DNA of 64,000 nt from Hermatobates lingyangjiaoensis (GCA_026182355.1 JAPFBL010000523.1:124001-188000); one strand, 5' to 3'. Shown: positions 9,841 through 21,098, counted from the first letter of the stretch. A program made the numbers and translations. The notes: generated from the sequence alone by a model not told the origin.

Positions 9841-11062
9841 CAGACGCTCCCCAACTTACGAACGAGATACGTTCCGAACGGTCGTTAGTAAGGTGAATTC
9901 GTTCGTAAGTTCCTTCAGTGCTATATTTTATATGGAATGTATATTTAAGGCTTATATAAGTAACGTTTAATGATGAAAACTTTAAAAGTATAAAGTTTAG
10001 TACATGAAAAAAATATAACATTTAATAAACTAATATGCTCTTTAAAGATATGTACATGTCCTACTGGAGAGAATACTACATATGTTAGAGAGAGAGACAC
10101 ACACAGTATGTACATGTACAACTGGAGAGAATACTACATATGTTAGAGAGAGAGACACACACACAGTATGTACATGTACAACTGGAGAGAATACTACATA
10201 TGTTAGAGAGAGAGACACACACACAGTATGTACATGTACAACTGGAGAGAATACTACATATGTTAGAGAGAGAGACACACACACAGTATGTACATGTACA
10301 ACTGGAGAGAATACTACATATGTTAGAGAGAGACACACACACAGTATGTACATGTACAACTGGAGAGAATACTACATATGTTAGAGAGAGAGACACACAC
10401 AGTATGTACATGTACAACTGGAGAGAATACTACATATGTTAGAGAGAGAGACACACACAGTATGTACATGTACAACTGGAGAGAATACTACATATGTTAG
10501 AGAGAGAGAGAGACATACACAGTATGTACATGTACAACTGGAGAGAATACTACATATGTTAGAGAGAGAGACACACACAGTATGTACATGTACAACTGGA
10601 GAGAATACTACATATGTTAGAGAGAGAGACACACACACAGTATGTACATGTACAACTGGAGAGAATACTACATATGTTAGAGAGAGAGAGAGACACACAC
10701 AGTATATACATGTACAACTGGAGAGAATACTACATATGTTAGAGAGAGAGACACACACACAGTATGTACATGTACAACTGGAGAGAATACTACATATGTT
10801 AGAGAGAGACACACACACAGTATATACATGTGCGTAATAAGACAAATAAAATAAAGTTTAACTTTTTTTTGGAATGATGTACTCGAAGGTTTAAGGAGAT
10901 GACATAAGTTTTAACGGCGGAAAGAAGCACTACTCGGAAATAGGCGCGCAATACAAAATCTAACTTACAGCATCTCTGTCCGAACATTTTTCGACATACC
11001 CGCAAAATTTTCGTATGTACCTTTGTTCGTAACTCGAATGTTCGTAAGTAGGGGAGCGTCTG
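9841..11062. mobile_element. pogo/Tigger-like non-autonomous DNA transposon
   Basis: The terminal inverted repeats are CAGACGCTCCCCAACTTACG on the left and, read inward from the right end, CAGACGCTCCCCTACTTACG. A TA dinucleotide flanks each side (9839-9840 and 11063-11064), as expected for pogo/Tc1-type insertion. There is no transposase frame. The interior is largely occupied by the minisatellite at 10049-10832. Confidence 0.85.
10049..10832 (+). repeat. Minisatellite, about 60-bp unit, 13 copies
   Basis: The unit runs TATGTACATGTACAACTGGA, then GAGAATACTACATATGTTAG, then variable (AG)n and (AC)n. Copies differ mainly in the lengths of the two dinucleotide tracts (unit length about 57-62 bp). 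Long frames on both strands (for example 10381-10845) are by-products of the periodicity. Confidence 0.95.
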
Positions 11063-11074
11063 TACTTCAAATTT

Positions 11075-11235
11075 AAAAAAAAAAATCTTTTTTGTTGTGA
11101 CAACAACGATTTAACAGATCTAATAATGACGTGTTTAAAAGATAACAATCAGTGATTATTATATGTTCATCACGATTACATAATAGAGTCGGTGTTAGAC
11201 ACCATATCTCACAAATTATTTCACAATTTTTGCTC
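11075..11235 (+). repeat. Dispersed repeat Y, copy 2
   Basis: This copy is related to 4405-4560 and begins a few bases outside the pogo-like element. It is AT-rich and non-coding. Confidence 0.6.
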
Positions 11236-11239
11236 AACT

Positions 11240-12140
11240 TTTTTCTGCTTAGTTTTAAGAATTTGAATACGTGCACTCTATGTCTCATGTCTTTTCACTA
11301 ACGTGGCTTCATTAATAATTTTTGTAGTAAATTAAACATGTTGGTTTGTTTTTTTCTACATTATGTGACACTCCACCCATGACTAACATGTAGTGCAAAA
11401 TTTATTTTTTTTTTTTTTTTCAAATAAGAGCTTTCGTTTTGGTTTGCAACTTTTCAACAGAATAGTTATGCGGATTGTACTCGTCATTCCTTCAAGTATC
11501 CACCTCGTAGGGAAAATACGTTTGGTGACTTCTGCAATAAATCACCGCAAAATACCAACAAATATAGGTCAGGTTTGGTCCTGGGCATAGCGTGCACATT
11601 GCTTAGTGAAGCCACGAATCAGCATGACTTGTCATTCAAACAACCTGACAGGGTTCGATACTTGTTTAAAATGTTTGTTTTTTTATTTTAACAAGTCAAA
11701 CATAAAATGATATTTTTTCTTACCAAAAAGTTATATTTAAAATAATATTATTAAAATTTATTACGATTAATTAATAATATTAATTATTATTAAAATAAAT
11801 TGTAACAAAAATATAATAAACTGTAGTAAGTAAGCTGAGTAGAAAAATGTCCTATTTAATAGTGGCTGAGTTTGTCTCATACTTCCATTCCTAAGGACAA
11901 AATCTCAAACACTGTTCATCGTTACATATTATTGTTTTCTTGCCAGCAAAGTAAAATTGTAACCCCACACAATGAATAGAAGAACGAAAGAAAAAAAATT
12001 AGTAGTATTAACTATAATTTTATAAATAAAGCTATATGTTATCATTAAATTTGTATGAATATAAATATCCAAATACAGTTTGTACTAATAAAGACGTATA
12101 TTACTTCCTATTATTATTAAGTTAAATAAACACATTTGTC
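11240..12140. other. AT-rich stretch, no gene seen
   Basis: It holds poly(T) and short AT-rich runs. No splice-bounded coding segment or recognisable repeat end was found. The 65-codon frame at 11393-11590 has no recognisable similarity. Confidence 0.5.
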
Positions 12141-12144
12141 CATT

Positions 12145-12300
12145 GTAGGATAAAAATCTAATGAAATGGTCTCCAAATATAAAAATTTAATGATATAAAC
12201 AACGCGTTTCGAACACGTAGTGTTCTTCCTCAGGAATTAACTAAAAAATACAATGACACCAGAGAGTTATCTATAGTACAAAGTAAATAAGTACAAAAAT
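12145..12300 (-). repeat. PLE family E pLTR arm with hammerhead
   Basis: The minus-strand core at 12201-12233 is CTGAGGA, A, a GAACAC/GUGUUC stem II, then GAAACGCGTT, whose stem III is ACG/CGU. The outer end carries the family E phrase CTACAATG on the minus strand. Confidence 0.7.
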
Positions 12301-12594
12301 TAATATAAAATAAAATAAGGCAGAAAGTACGAAATAGAAACACATTTGTATAGAACTTAAGTTTATGTAAGCTGTACAAATAGACGTAGGTATTAACGTA
12401 AATTAGTATTGTTATATCATATTATTATCATCAAGAAAACGGACCGCAAAGGATTTTGTGGATCTTCCCTATCGCTTGGTGTCTCTATTTCTTCTCTTCT
12501 GATGACAATTGAACCAAAAAGTAGAAACTGTGAGTGTGTTTTTCTATTTACTGTATACCTATAGTTTACTCTGACACGTTTATATTATATTATA

Positions 12595-13037
12595 CAGTAG
12601 TACCTCGGTTGTCGACCATAATTCGTTCGAGTTTGTTTGTCGAAAACCGATTTGTTCGAGAACTGAAACATTTTTTCCAATAAGAAACAATGGTAAGTAT
12701 TTTAATCCGTTTTACCCAAAGAAAAATACCTAAAAAATTAAGAAAACGTGTATCTAAACAACATTAAAGACCTAAATGTGTACATAATATAGAATAAACA
12801 TAAAAAAGAAGTAATATAAACCATTTTGTATCATTAACACACCTTTTGAACAGCGGTGTGATGGCATACAGGGTGACGCTGCGTACGTTTCGGCTCCACT
12901 CGGCTATTTTCGGTTCTCAGCCCGAGTGTTCGAACACCGGAATCTGTTCGAATTCGGAAGCATTTTTAACTCGAATTTTTTTGGCCGAAAACCGAATTGT
13001 TTGAATTGTGAGGAGGTCAAAAACCGAGGTACCAGTG
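12595..13037. mobile_element. Tigger-like MITE
   Basis: The terminal inverted repeats are CAGTAGTACCTCGGTTGTCG on the left and CACTGGTACCTCGGTTTTTG read inward from the right, with TA on both flanks (12593-12594, 13038-13039). Subterminal motifs (CGAAAACCG, TTGTTCGA) recur inward on both sides. It is 443 bp with no transposase. Confidence 0.9.
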
Positions 13038-13645
13038 TATATACATATAATTAAATTTACTGCATAAAACACAAAAAAGAGACTAACAATCACTATTACT
13101 GATCATTTAGGTTACTTAGCCATCTTCAGGAGAGAATAACAAGGAACACAAGACAGAAGAATAAATAAAAATATTTATTAAGGCTCACTAACTTTTATTT
13201 GTTGTATAAAAGCAGAAAGAATAAAGAACTAAATATTTTAACTTTGAATCTTATCCCATATACATTTAGCATGAAATGCTGACTTGGATAGAAGATGGTC
13301 GAAATGTCAAATAGGAGAAGATTAATGGTCATGCAGTAAAACTAGCGGTCATAACTCAAAAGTATATTTAGCAGTATATATCCATAAGACCAAAACAACG
13401 CTTTTGAGCAGGTAATAAATCATGACTTGGCTAATACTGATGCTAATAAGGCCAATTTAATTATTTAATTGAACAATTTAATAAAGAATTCATTGCAATG
13501 ACGCCATATAATCTGAGGAAAGAAGTTTTCATTTTCAATAACTAATCTATTATAAATTTCTGAAAGTGTAAATATTGTATATCCTCCAAAACATATATAT
13601 ATACTTTTTCGTTGGAAATACGATCCAAAACAGACAAATATAGTT

Positions 13646-13835
13646 CAATATAGACAAAGAAACATAGAGAAATCAAAAGAACACACTTACAGTCTCCAAC
13701 CGTCTCTGAACCAGTGCGCTTGGTTTCCCTCTTTATCTCTCCTGAAGACGGTTCAAACCGAAAATTAGAGACTGTAAGTGTGTTCTTTTGATTTCTCTAT
13801 GTTTCTTTGTCTATATTGAACTATATATATATATA
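13646..13835. repeat. PLE family C fold-back
   Basis: The left arm (13646-13705) and right arm (13770-13828) are inverted. The right arm has the hammerhead at 13742-13767. The left arm has lost its ribozyme box, so only the tail is duplicated. Confidence 0.7.
13742..13767 (+). ncRNA. Hammerhead ribozyme core, family C
   Basis: CTGAAGA, a spare C, stem II GGUU/AACC, then GAAAATTA (stem III AA/UU, cleavage after UUA). Upstream UCUC pairs with downstream GAGA as stem I. Confidence 0.65.
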
Positions 13836-13849
13836 TTAAAATTAGCCGC

Positions 13850-14153
13850 AGTCTCGGCATCGAGATCGTGATCTTAAGACTGAGAGATTCGATCCTACGA
13901 ACTAACCTCCTGCTAACAGGGTTCAACTGGAAAAGGAGTTGGCCAAGTGATATGTTAAATTAAAATCGATGACTCATGCTTAGTCATTGCTATAAATAGA
14001 TTAAAAGGATAGTACAGTTTAATATAAAGAGAAGGTCAAAGGTCAATAATGAACAAGAAACAAGCGGTTAGAATAAATTGAAAGGTCAACGGTATAACTG
14101 GACTAATAGAGAATAAATAGATTAAGAATATTAAAGTAAATGAAGGATAATGA
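13850..14153 (-). repeat. PLE family T unit (inverted)
   Basis: The reverse complement of 13850-14153 matches 18230-18560 and 34490-34800. Shared phrases are GTTGACCTTTCAA, CATGAGTCATCGATTTTAAT and CCTGTTAGCAGGA. It is cut off before the conserved N-terminal peptide end that both plus-strand copies carry. Confidence 0.65.
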
Positions 14154-14184
14154 TTATATATATATATATATATATATCGCTCGC

Positions 14185-14325
14185 TCGTGCCTCTTCCTCT
14201 TCCCTTCTTCTCCCTGACGACGAACTTCAGTTCGAAATATCGACCCAGTAAGTTTTCTCGCTTCTTCTATTTGTTGTCTTTTTTCATTTATATATCTGTC
14301 CTTTTTGGACCGTTTTAATATTTTG
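14185..14325 (+). repeat. PLE pLTR, F-type hammerhead and terminal hairpin
   Basis: The hammerhead core at 14214-14241 (CTGACGA, C, GAAC/GUUC, GAAATATC) is followed about 55 nt later by GTCCTTTTTGGACCGTTTTA, a small hairpin shared by several families, and then (TA)n. Confidence 0.6.
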
Positions 14326-14344
14326 ATTTATATATATATATATA

Positions 14345-14470
14345 TATAGTAGATCTGTTCTCTAATCGGGATTCGGTCAATTTTCTAGAATAAAAAATCG
14401 AACTCTCGTTGCCGACGTTTCGGTTTTATTTAAAACCTTTTTTACAGGCATCTTCTCCATACACTCTTGT
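14345..14470 (-). repeat. PLE family D arm (inverted)
   Basis: The inverted family D pLTR runs from the terminus through AACTCTCGTTGCCGACGTTTC to the GGTTTTATTTAAAACC stem. It continues briefly into sequence shared with the 54710-54790 region. Confidence 0.6.
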
Positions 14471-14524
14471 TATATCCTCATAAAACCCGTATTTATTCTT
14501 ATATAAACACAAATATATATATTA

Positions 14525-14812
14525 CTGTAGGAGTACAGTAAGAAAGCTGTCAAGCCTCTAAGAAGAGGCTAAGAGCCCTCGTAACCAAAGTATCAAGAAC
14601 GTTTTTTTTTACTCTTTCTTACTGTACTCCTTTGTTTCCCCAACCATCCCTTTCTGGACATTAGTCCTTTCCTGCACTTTCACCCTTTTAAAATACCACT
14701 CTTCCCTTCCACTCTTCTCAACCCCTCACCAGATGTTTCCTGCATCTAGTGTTTCAGTAGGGTTTTTGACTCTGACAAAGACCTTAGGCTTGTTTTCCCA
14801 TTTCATATTTTT
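14525..14812 (+). repeat. Extended PLE family A unit
   Basis: An inverted family A piece (14525-14600) precedes a right arm with the long upstream part seen at 51398-51655 (ACTGTACTCCTTTGTTTCCC, CCAGATGTTT). The hammerhead region (14760-14795) has internal deletions. Confidence 0.55.
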
Positions 14813-15039
14813 TATGGGACATAAGAAAGTGTCAAAGTCTGCAAACGTTATGAACATATTCAATTATAAAGTGCAGTTTGTTTTATTTAAATATATTGAA
14901 CTTCACACTTGATAGAAGTTTTCATTTCTTAGCTTACGTATCAAAAATTTGGTTAGTTGAGAGCGGATAACAACTACATCACTTACACAGACTTCCTATA
15001 TTTATAGATCTATAATTGGACTAAAGTTACAGTGTACTC

Positions 15040-15281
15040 CTGAAAGTGGAATGAACGGCTGCTCTCTCTGTGTCAATGGATTTTGCTTCTATCGGTACTT
15101 TGGAGATGCTGTACATCCTGTCCTCTGTGGATGACGTTCAAGCCATGCAAGATGACCACATCCTAAAGGCTCAGACTTTTAAGAGGGTCACCTTATGATC
15201 AACCTTTTCGAGATTGAATAGCAAGCTTTGGTGGAGAACCTCCTGACTATGCAGGACATTTTTTGATGCCTGACGGCAGCC
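15040..15281 (+). other. Unrecognised sequence upstream of a hammerhead
   Basis: This is a less AT-rich stretch with one 47-codon open stretch (starting about T-A-A-L-S-V-S-M-D-F) ending at a stop before 15200. It leads into the hammerhead at 15282-15313, so it may be the 3' end of a PLE coding region, but I see no GIY-YIG motif. Confidence 0.25.
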
Positions 15282-15313
15282 CTGAAGATGACATAAATAT
15301 ATGTCGAAACGTC
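15282..15313 (+). ncRNA. Hammerhead ribozyme core, family R
   Basis: CTGAAGA, a spare U, stem II GACAUA/UAUGUC, and GAAACGTC (stem III AC/GU, cleavage after GUC). GCC before the core pairs with GGC after the cleavage site. This is one of the most canonical copies in the window. Confidence 0.75.
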
Positions 15314-15393
15314 GGCAGAAGGACTAGTTTCAAATCATTAGACCTCAACCCTCTAAATATTGGGTCAAGAAAACAAATCATTATATATATAAG

Positions 15394-15559
15394 TAATGTC
15401 TGCTGCCAGAGACTATAGGGTTGAAATCCATATCAACATTGCATCTCCTATATATAGAAGGAGCTCACTAATAAATTTAATTTGTCTTCAACCACCGTGC
15501 GAGCTAGCTTTGTTATATTCCTTTTTTTAAAAACCCTTCCGTTCTCCGGACCGCGTAAC
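15394..15559 (+). repeat. Dispersed repeat X, copy 2
   Basis: This is the second copy of 3233-3401, with scattered substitutions and one-base indels. Confidence 0.6.
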
Positions 15560-15579
15560 ATATATATATATTATATATA

Positions 15580-15668
15580 TATAAACTAGATTCACAGAAC
15601 AAACACACATAAAAGAAATCATAGAAACTCACAACTGTACTTCGACTGCCTCATCATCGGAAGATAGA
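15580..15668 (-). repeat. PLE family G-like arm, degenerate
   Basis: The inverted arm (about 15593-15660) ends in TCATCATCGG. On the minus strand this gives CCGATGATGAGGCAGTCGAA, a damaged hammerhead with a changed first box. Confidence 0.45.
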
Positions 15669-15998
15669 TAGGTTAGGTTAGGTTAGGTTGCAGTGGCAGT
15701 TCCACAAGGGAGCACACGTAGGCCGAGCATTGGCCCTTTGTGATACCACACAATGAAGATTGATTCTACAGTGGGAGTCCTAAATTTTTGCCTAACTCAA
15801 GTGTATTTAGAGTAGGGATCTTTAACGATTACCTGACATCGTACAGGCTTGGGACCGACAGTTTAACGTCCTTTTCCGAGGGACGACGTGCTCAGATTTA
15901 TTCACCTCCCGCGTGAATAAATCGAGGGCCAGGTGGTGATCGAACCCCGGTCCTATCAGATCAGAGGCGAGCACGTAACCACTGAGCTTGCCTGACCC
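15669..15998 (-). mobile_element. SINE with TTAGG-type tail
   Basis: This is a full-length copy in reverse orientation. On the plus strand it starts with GGTTAGGTTAGGTTAGGTTG, the 3' tail. The body (GGCCGAGCATTGGCCCTTTG, GTCCTAAATTT) and the tRNA-like head (inverted B box near 15940) follow. Confidence 0.8.
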
Positions 15999-16724
15999 CT
16001 ATGTTTGTACCTACTGAGTCATTTATTATCACCTTTCTGGGATTGCACTATTCATGTTTATAGTGAATATAATCTGTTAGGATTGAATACGTCATAGCGA
16101 GATTCAGGCCATTGTTTCTCTTATTTGAAGCAAAAAAGGGATATTGATTTTCGGTATAAACAAGGCGAATAACTGAACCGTTACTTTATTCAGATTGAGA
16201 GGGATATTGAGAGATCAGATTCTGGAATGAAATATATAGACAAAAGAATGATACAAACGATGCAGTTTTAGAATGAGATCAGATAAGTGAACTGGTATGA
16301 GAATATCAAATTCATTCGCTTGGAATACTCAGCTCCGTTCATTCTAATAATCATAAACTCTTCTGATGGCAGTATCCACAATATATTCGCAATAATCACA
16401 TCCACATCTCTAGCCCAGTTCGATTATATCTGACCATTTTTTACAAGAATTACAAAACTATAGATTTTAACACTAGATTGCCTAACAAAATCATTTTGAC
16501 TGTTTTTCAATTTCAATTAGAATAAAAACTATATATACAATGACACAGTTTCTTAAATTTTCCAAATGACGTAATTTTTTTTATTGCTAATACTTACTAA
16601 TAACTTGATTTTTTATGAAAATAATGTAAAAATTTAAATTTAAATAAATTTCTTTACACATTAGTTATTCTTTTACAATGCAGTCATTTTGACTGCTTTC
16701 GGGCAATATAGGTATATATTAATA

Positions 16725-16972
16725 ACAATATTTCACATAAACACGTGAAATAACAATCAATCCACAATATGAAATAGGAAAACAAGAACAACTAAGAAGT
16801 TTCAACCGTAACAAGCGGTCTTCGCCAGAGTCAAAAACCCAACTGAAACACTAAATGCAGAAAACATAGTGATCCAGTTGTGTTTTTGACTTAGACGAAG
16901 ACCGCTTGTTACGGTTGAAAGATCGTTAGTCTTGTTTTCCCATTTCATATTGTGGTTTGATCATTGATAGGT
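16725..16972. repeat. PLE family A fold-back
   Basis: The arms are 16725-16845 and 16865-16972. The inverted hammerhead includes TTTCAACCGTAACAAGCGGT, and the right core includes GACCGCTTGTTACGGTTGAA. The centre is CTAAATGCAGAAAACATAG. Confidence 0.8.
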
Positions 16973-17194
16973 ATACATTAAGTTTCAGTCCTTTCTAGTG
17001 TTAAAATAATAACAGACTTTTGTAAATAGCAATTCTATAATCATAATAATTATCTTATTCTACAATGTAAATTCAATTCTATAGTTGAAATTTATCTCCC
17101 AATGTGCTATTATAGTATACAGATTACGATGCTCATAAAATTAAGATATAAACAGACATTATTATTCTAAGGTAGTGCAATAAGTTATTATTTG

Positions 17195-17660
17195 GTATTT
17201 ACTTATTGTAGGGTAAAAAGGAAATGAAATAGTCTCCACAAAATTAAATTTAATAGTATAAACACTTACGTTTAGAACACGTAGTGTTCTTCTTCAAGCT
17301 TTAACTAAGGGTGAGTGTGTGAGAGTACAACCCTCCAGTTGTACCACAGACACTCACCCTTAGTATAATAACCTAAGAAGTAACTAATTATTCTAAGGGT
17401 TAAGTCAAGTTATTATTTAGTATTTACTCATTGTAGCTAAAAAAGGAAATTTAATATAGGAGACAATATTAAATTTCTATAGTCTCCACAAATAGAAATT
17501 TAATAGTATAAACACTTGCGTTTAGAACACGTAGTTCTACGTGTAAAGATGAAAAGAAGGACACTATGTGTTTGCGTTTAACGCGTTGTTTAAACTTTTA
17601 AATTTCTATATGTGGAGACTATTTCATTAACTTTTTACCCTACAATGAGACATTGTTATC
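17195..17660. repeat. PLE family E fold-back cluster
   Basis: Two left arms (17204-17310 and 17420-17550) and a right arm (17560-17640) carry the family E phrases GAACACGTAGTGTTCTTC and ATTTCATTA. The hammerhead boxes are partly lost. A short perfect mirror, ACTAAGGGTGAGTGT against ACACTCACCCTTAGT, sits at 17305-17365. Confidence 0.6.
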
Positions 17661-18129
17661 TTCACGGAGGATCGTATAAGTTAAAATATCAGTTGTTTAC
17701 CAGCTTTCTTAAGATGGTACAGTGTTACCAAGGTAGATATAATAAATACATTAAATAAGAAAAAAATAATTTTATCTTTCAAGTTGAAAATTACCTTATA
17801 AAAAAAAATAAAACATTCTAAAGTATATGCACGATGACTAAACGAGTCTCTGGCACTCTAGTTCTACTTTATCATTATTTGTCATTCATGTTGTCAAGTT
17901 ATGTTATCAAGTCATGTTAGTTAGTGTCATGTTATCAAGCTATTATTCATGTTGACATGTAAAGATTGCCTAGCCTGACAGTGCATATAACACTGCATGA
18001 CTCATGAAATAAAGTTTTGGTAGACACTCCCCCCCCCCCAAAAAAAAAACATCTTTTTAAAGTGTCTGTATTTTTCATTTTACGTCAAATTTGATTTTTT
18101 TTTTAATTTCACACAAATCATAAACGCAA

Positions 18130-18640
18130 AACCAATACGTTTTCTTTTCTTATCTTTATTATTATCTTTTCTTTATTTCTAACTATACCTTCTCTATTAA
18201 TTCTTACTTTCATTCAACTCTTTTATTTTAATACATTTTCTTGTTCTTTATTAATCTTTTATCCTTTATTTATTTTAATCTTTTTTAATCTATTTATGAC
18301 TCTATTAATCTCAGTTATACCGTTGACCTTTCAACTCTTTATTCTAACCGCTTTGTTTCTTGTTCATTATTCACCTTTGACCTTTTATTTATATTAACCT
18401 GTTACTAATCCATTTAATCTATTAATACCATTGACTAAGCATGAGTCATCGATTTTAATTTAACACATCACTTGGCCAGCTCCTTTTCCAGTTGAACCCT
18501 GTTAGCAGGAAGTTAGTTCGTAGTGTGGAATCTTCAGTCTGAAGATCGTGAATGCCCTGACTACGGTTCACTTGAATGATGCATGTTTAAAAGAAGATCT
18601 GCTGCCTATTTATACCAAAATCATAAAGTAAGCATATTCA
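18130..18640 (+). repeat. PLE family T unit with N-terminal peptide
   Basis: The plus-strand family T body leads into a short coding relic at 18540-18636 (H-L-N-D-A-C-L-K-E-D-L-L-P-I-Y-T-K). It stops at ATCATAAAGTAAGC, which looks like an exon end with a GTAAG donor. This copy is not followed by (TA)n, unlike 34370-34865. Confidence 0.55.
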
Positions 18641-18716
18641 GCTTATTCCCTTTTTTTTTTCTTTATATTGATGCGCTTTTATTTATTTATTTTTTTTATA
18701 CAAAGTGGACTGTATG

Positions 18717-18837
18717 GCAGAAGTTCCAGTAGTATACCGCCAGCTTCTTGAAACTTATCAAAATTCAGAATCTGATTCAGAAGACGCATCGACTTTCAGA
18801 AGTAACAGATCAGCTGTTAATAAGCAGCTTAAGTGAT
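18717..18837 (+). other. Short open frame, unrecognised
   Basis: A 40-codon frame from an ATG near 18717 to a stop near 18837 has an acidic-serine centre (S-E-S-D-S-E-D-A-S). Base composition is richer than its surroundings. It could be the N-terminus of a transposon-encoded protein. No splice sites were obvious and no family was recognised. Confidence 0.25.
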
Positions 18838-18944
18838 CGTTAACACCGAACAAATTAAGTTGGAATTTCCATTCCTAAATAATTATATTTAACTACAATT
18901 ATATTATTATGTTTATAATATATTATATTATATTATTATATTTA

Positions 18945-19115
18945 AATGTAAACGTTTCGAAAAGTAGTGTTCTTCTTCATTTGTACCACAGACAATCACC
19001 CTTCGTAAATGCCTAAAGAAGAACACCACGTGTTCAAAACGCGTTGGTTATATTATTAAATTTCTATATGTCGGAGACTATTTCATTAGCTTTTTACCCT
19101 AATGTTAAAAATCAA
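18945..19115 (+). repeat. PLE family E arm, degenerate
   Basis: It contains CTAAAGAAGAACACCACGTG and TTCAAAACGCGTTGGTTATA. Both the CTGAAGA and GAAA boxes are mutated relative to the family E core. Confidence 0.55.
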
Positions 19116-19572
19116 AAATAAAATAATTCATTGATTTTCAAAATATTCAATGCTTTTGTAAACTTCTCTCACTTTTTAGTCCAAAATATTAAATTTTCTA
19201 ACATTTTAGGTAGATTAATATTATTTTTATATTACTATTATTGAGTTTATCATTTTCAGTTCATTTTTTTTTTTTTTTTGTAAGACAGTTCTTCTCTTTT
19301 AAGTTAGAGAACCAATTGGCGGAAGTTTAATCTTTTGGAAGAAACTTGATCATCTAATCAATATTTTACTTTGATTTTTGCTTTTGTTTTTTTTTTGTAT
19401 ATAGCTGTTATTGAAAGTTCTATTAAGTTATTTTTGTTTTTATTATTAAAATTAATGTTAAGATGGATTCTAAGGTCGTAGAATCAAGTTATTATGTGGT
19501 ATTTACTCATTGTAGGGTAAAAAGCTAATGAAATAGTCTCCACATATAGAAATTTAATTTTATATAAAATTA

Positions 19573-19666
19573 AGCGAAGCCTCCGTTATTTTGGCAAAAG
19601 ATATAGATGTCTACTTGTATACCCATCCACTTCTAAACTCATTGGCGGAATAACGGAGGCTTCGCT
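19573..19666. repeat. Inverted repeat, 17-18 bp arms
   Basis: GCGAAGCCTCCGTTATT and its complement AATAACGGAGGCTTCGC bracket about 60 bp. The arms are GC-richer than their surroundings. Confidence 0.75.
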
Positions 19667-19674
19667 GGGCAGCT

Positions 19675-20400
19675 GGTAACTGGACCTTTCTAAGAACCGC
19701 ATTCATGGACCTACAAACTCTACTCTCCTATTGGTCACTATCGTAACGAATCATATTCCTTTCCCCGGACAATTCATAGAAAATTTAATAACATAAACAA
19801 CGCGTTTTGAACACTTAAGAGATCTTCTTTAGTTGTACCATACAGTAAGTTATAGCGAAGGCTGGTCACCGAGTGAGGAGTGGTTAAGATCGTCTGCTAT
19901 GTGCGCCGCATCTGGGATGTCTCGAGACTCTAGCACTGGGCCTTGTGCCTCCTCTGCCGCAACCAGAACCTTTGCTCTCCTGGTCAAAAGATCGTTTTCT
20001 TCTGGTATGTCCTCAGTCCGGAGTTTACTAATTTCTGTAGCCAGTGGGTTAGAGGAATCTACATTGCTTCGATCTTCCTTCCTTACCAACCGGCGAACAA
20101 ACCTGGAGAGGCGCTCCAGTTTGACTTCTCTGTGGAGAAACTCGATTGGGGTGTAACAGGGTGCGCCCAGGATAATCCGGAGGGTTTTGTGTTGAAACGC
20201 ATAAATACGTCTCATTAACTTACTGGTAACTGGACCTTTCTAAGAACCGCATTTATGGACCTAAAAACTATACTTTCCTATTGGTCACCATGTAACGAAT
20301 CATATTCCTTTCCCCGGACAACTCATAGAAAATTTAATAGCATAAACAACGAGTTTCGAACACTTAGTGTTCTTCTTTAGTTGTACCATAGACACTCAGC
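19675..20400. repeat. Direct repeat flanking a LINE piece
   Basis: About 175 bp starting GGTAACTGGACCTTTCTAAG occur at 19675-19850 and again at 20225-20400, both containing family E pLTR relics. The LINE fragment 19845-20218 lies between them. Confidence 0.7.
19845..20218 (-). pseudogene. Non-LTR retrotransposon (jockey/R1-like) ORF2 C-terminus
   Basis: A 121-codon minus-strand frame reads R-R-I-Y-A-F-Q-H-K-T-L-R-I-I-L-G-A-P-C-Y, then T-P-I-E-F-L-H-R-E-V-K-L-E-R-L. This is typical of the region after the RT domain of jockey-group LINE ORF2 proteins (ILGAPxYxxxxxLHRE). The catalytic RT core and endonuclease are absent, so it is a 3' fragment. Base composition (about 50% GC) differs sharply from the flanks, consistent with a fairly recent insertion. 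Confidence 0.7.
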
Positions 20401-20682
20401 CTTCGTTAATGCCTGAAGAAGAACACTATATGTTCAAAACTCGTTGGACCCCGGACAACTCATAGAAACTTTAATAGCATAAACAACGCTTTTCGAACAC
20501 GTAGTGTCCTTCTTCAGTTGTACCATAGACACTCACCCTTCGTTAATGCCTGATTAACGTAAGTAATAATAACGTAACGTTAATAATTAATTTTGTCACC
20601 CTACGTGATCGAAATGCGTTGGTTATTCTATTAAATTACTATATGTGGTGACTATTTCATTAGCTTTTTACCCTACAATGTT

Positions 20683-21098
20683 AAGATGCAGTTATATTTG
20701 CAATCTCTTGTCAAGTTATGATTAAGTTTAAATTAGATTGGATATGCTATTAATTTTTTATTTTAGTTTTAGTTGTTATTGATGAAATGTTTAAATAAGA
20801 GAAAGATAAAATGATTTGCCACCCTTCGTTACCTGAATGAAGAGTCATTTGCCACCCCCCTGAATGCCTGAAGAAGAACACTACGTGTTCAAAATGCGTT
20901 GGTTATTCTATTAAATTATTACTATATGTGGAGACTATTTTAGCTTTTTACCCTACAATGTTAAGATGCAGTTATATTTGCAATCTCTTGTCAAGTTATG
21001 ATTAAGTTTAAATTAGATTGGATATGCTATTAACTTTTATTTTAGTTTTAGTTGTTATTGATGAAATGTTTATAGTAAGAGAAAGATAAAATGATTTG
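20683..21098. repeat. Tandem duplication next to TSSK exon 2
   Basis: About 140 bp beginning TTAAGATGCAGTTATATTTG occur at 20683-20826 and 20961-21098, separated by a family E pLTR piece. The repeat unit is therefore about 280 bp. The second copy reaches the splice donor of exon 2. Confidence 0.8.

Noticed and set aside
10042..10845. Several overlapping 100-150 codon frames on both strands
   Set aside because: They follow the periodicity of the 60-bp minisatellite and change frame with its dinucleotide tracts; not genes.
15669..15690. Internal telomere or chromosome-end fusion
   Set aside because: The TTAGG units are few and are attached to the 3' end of a SINE copy.
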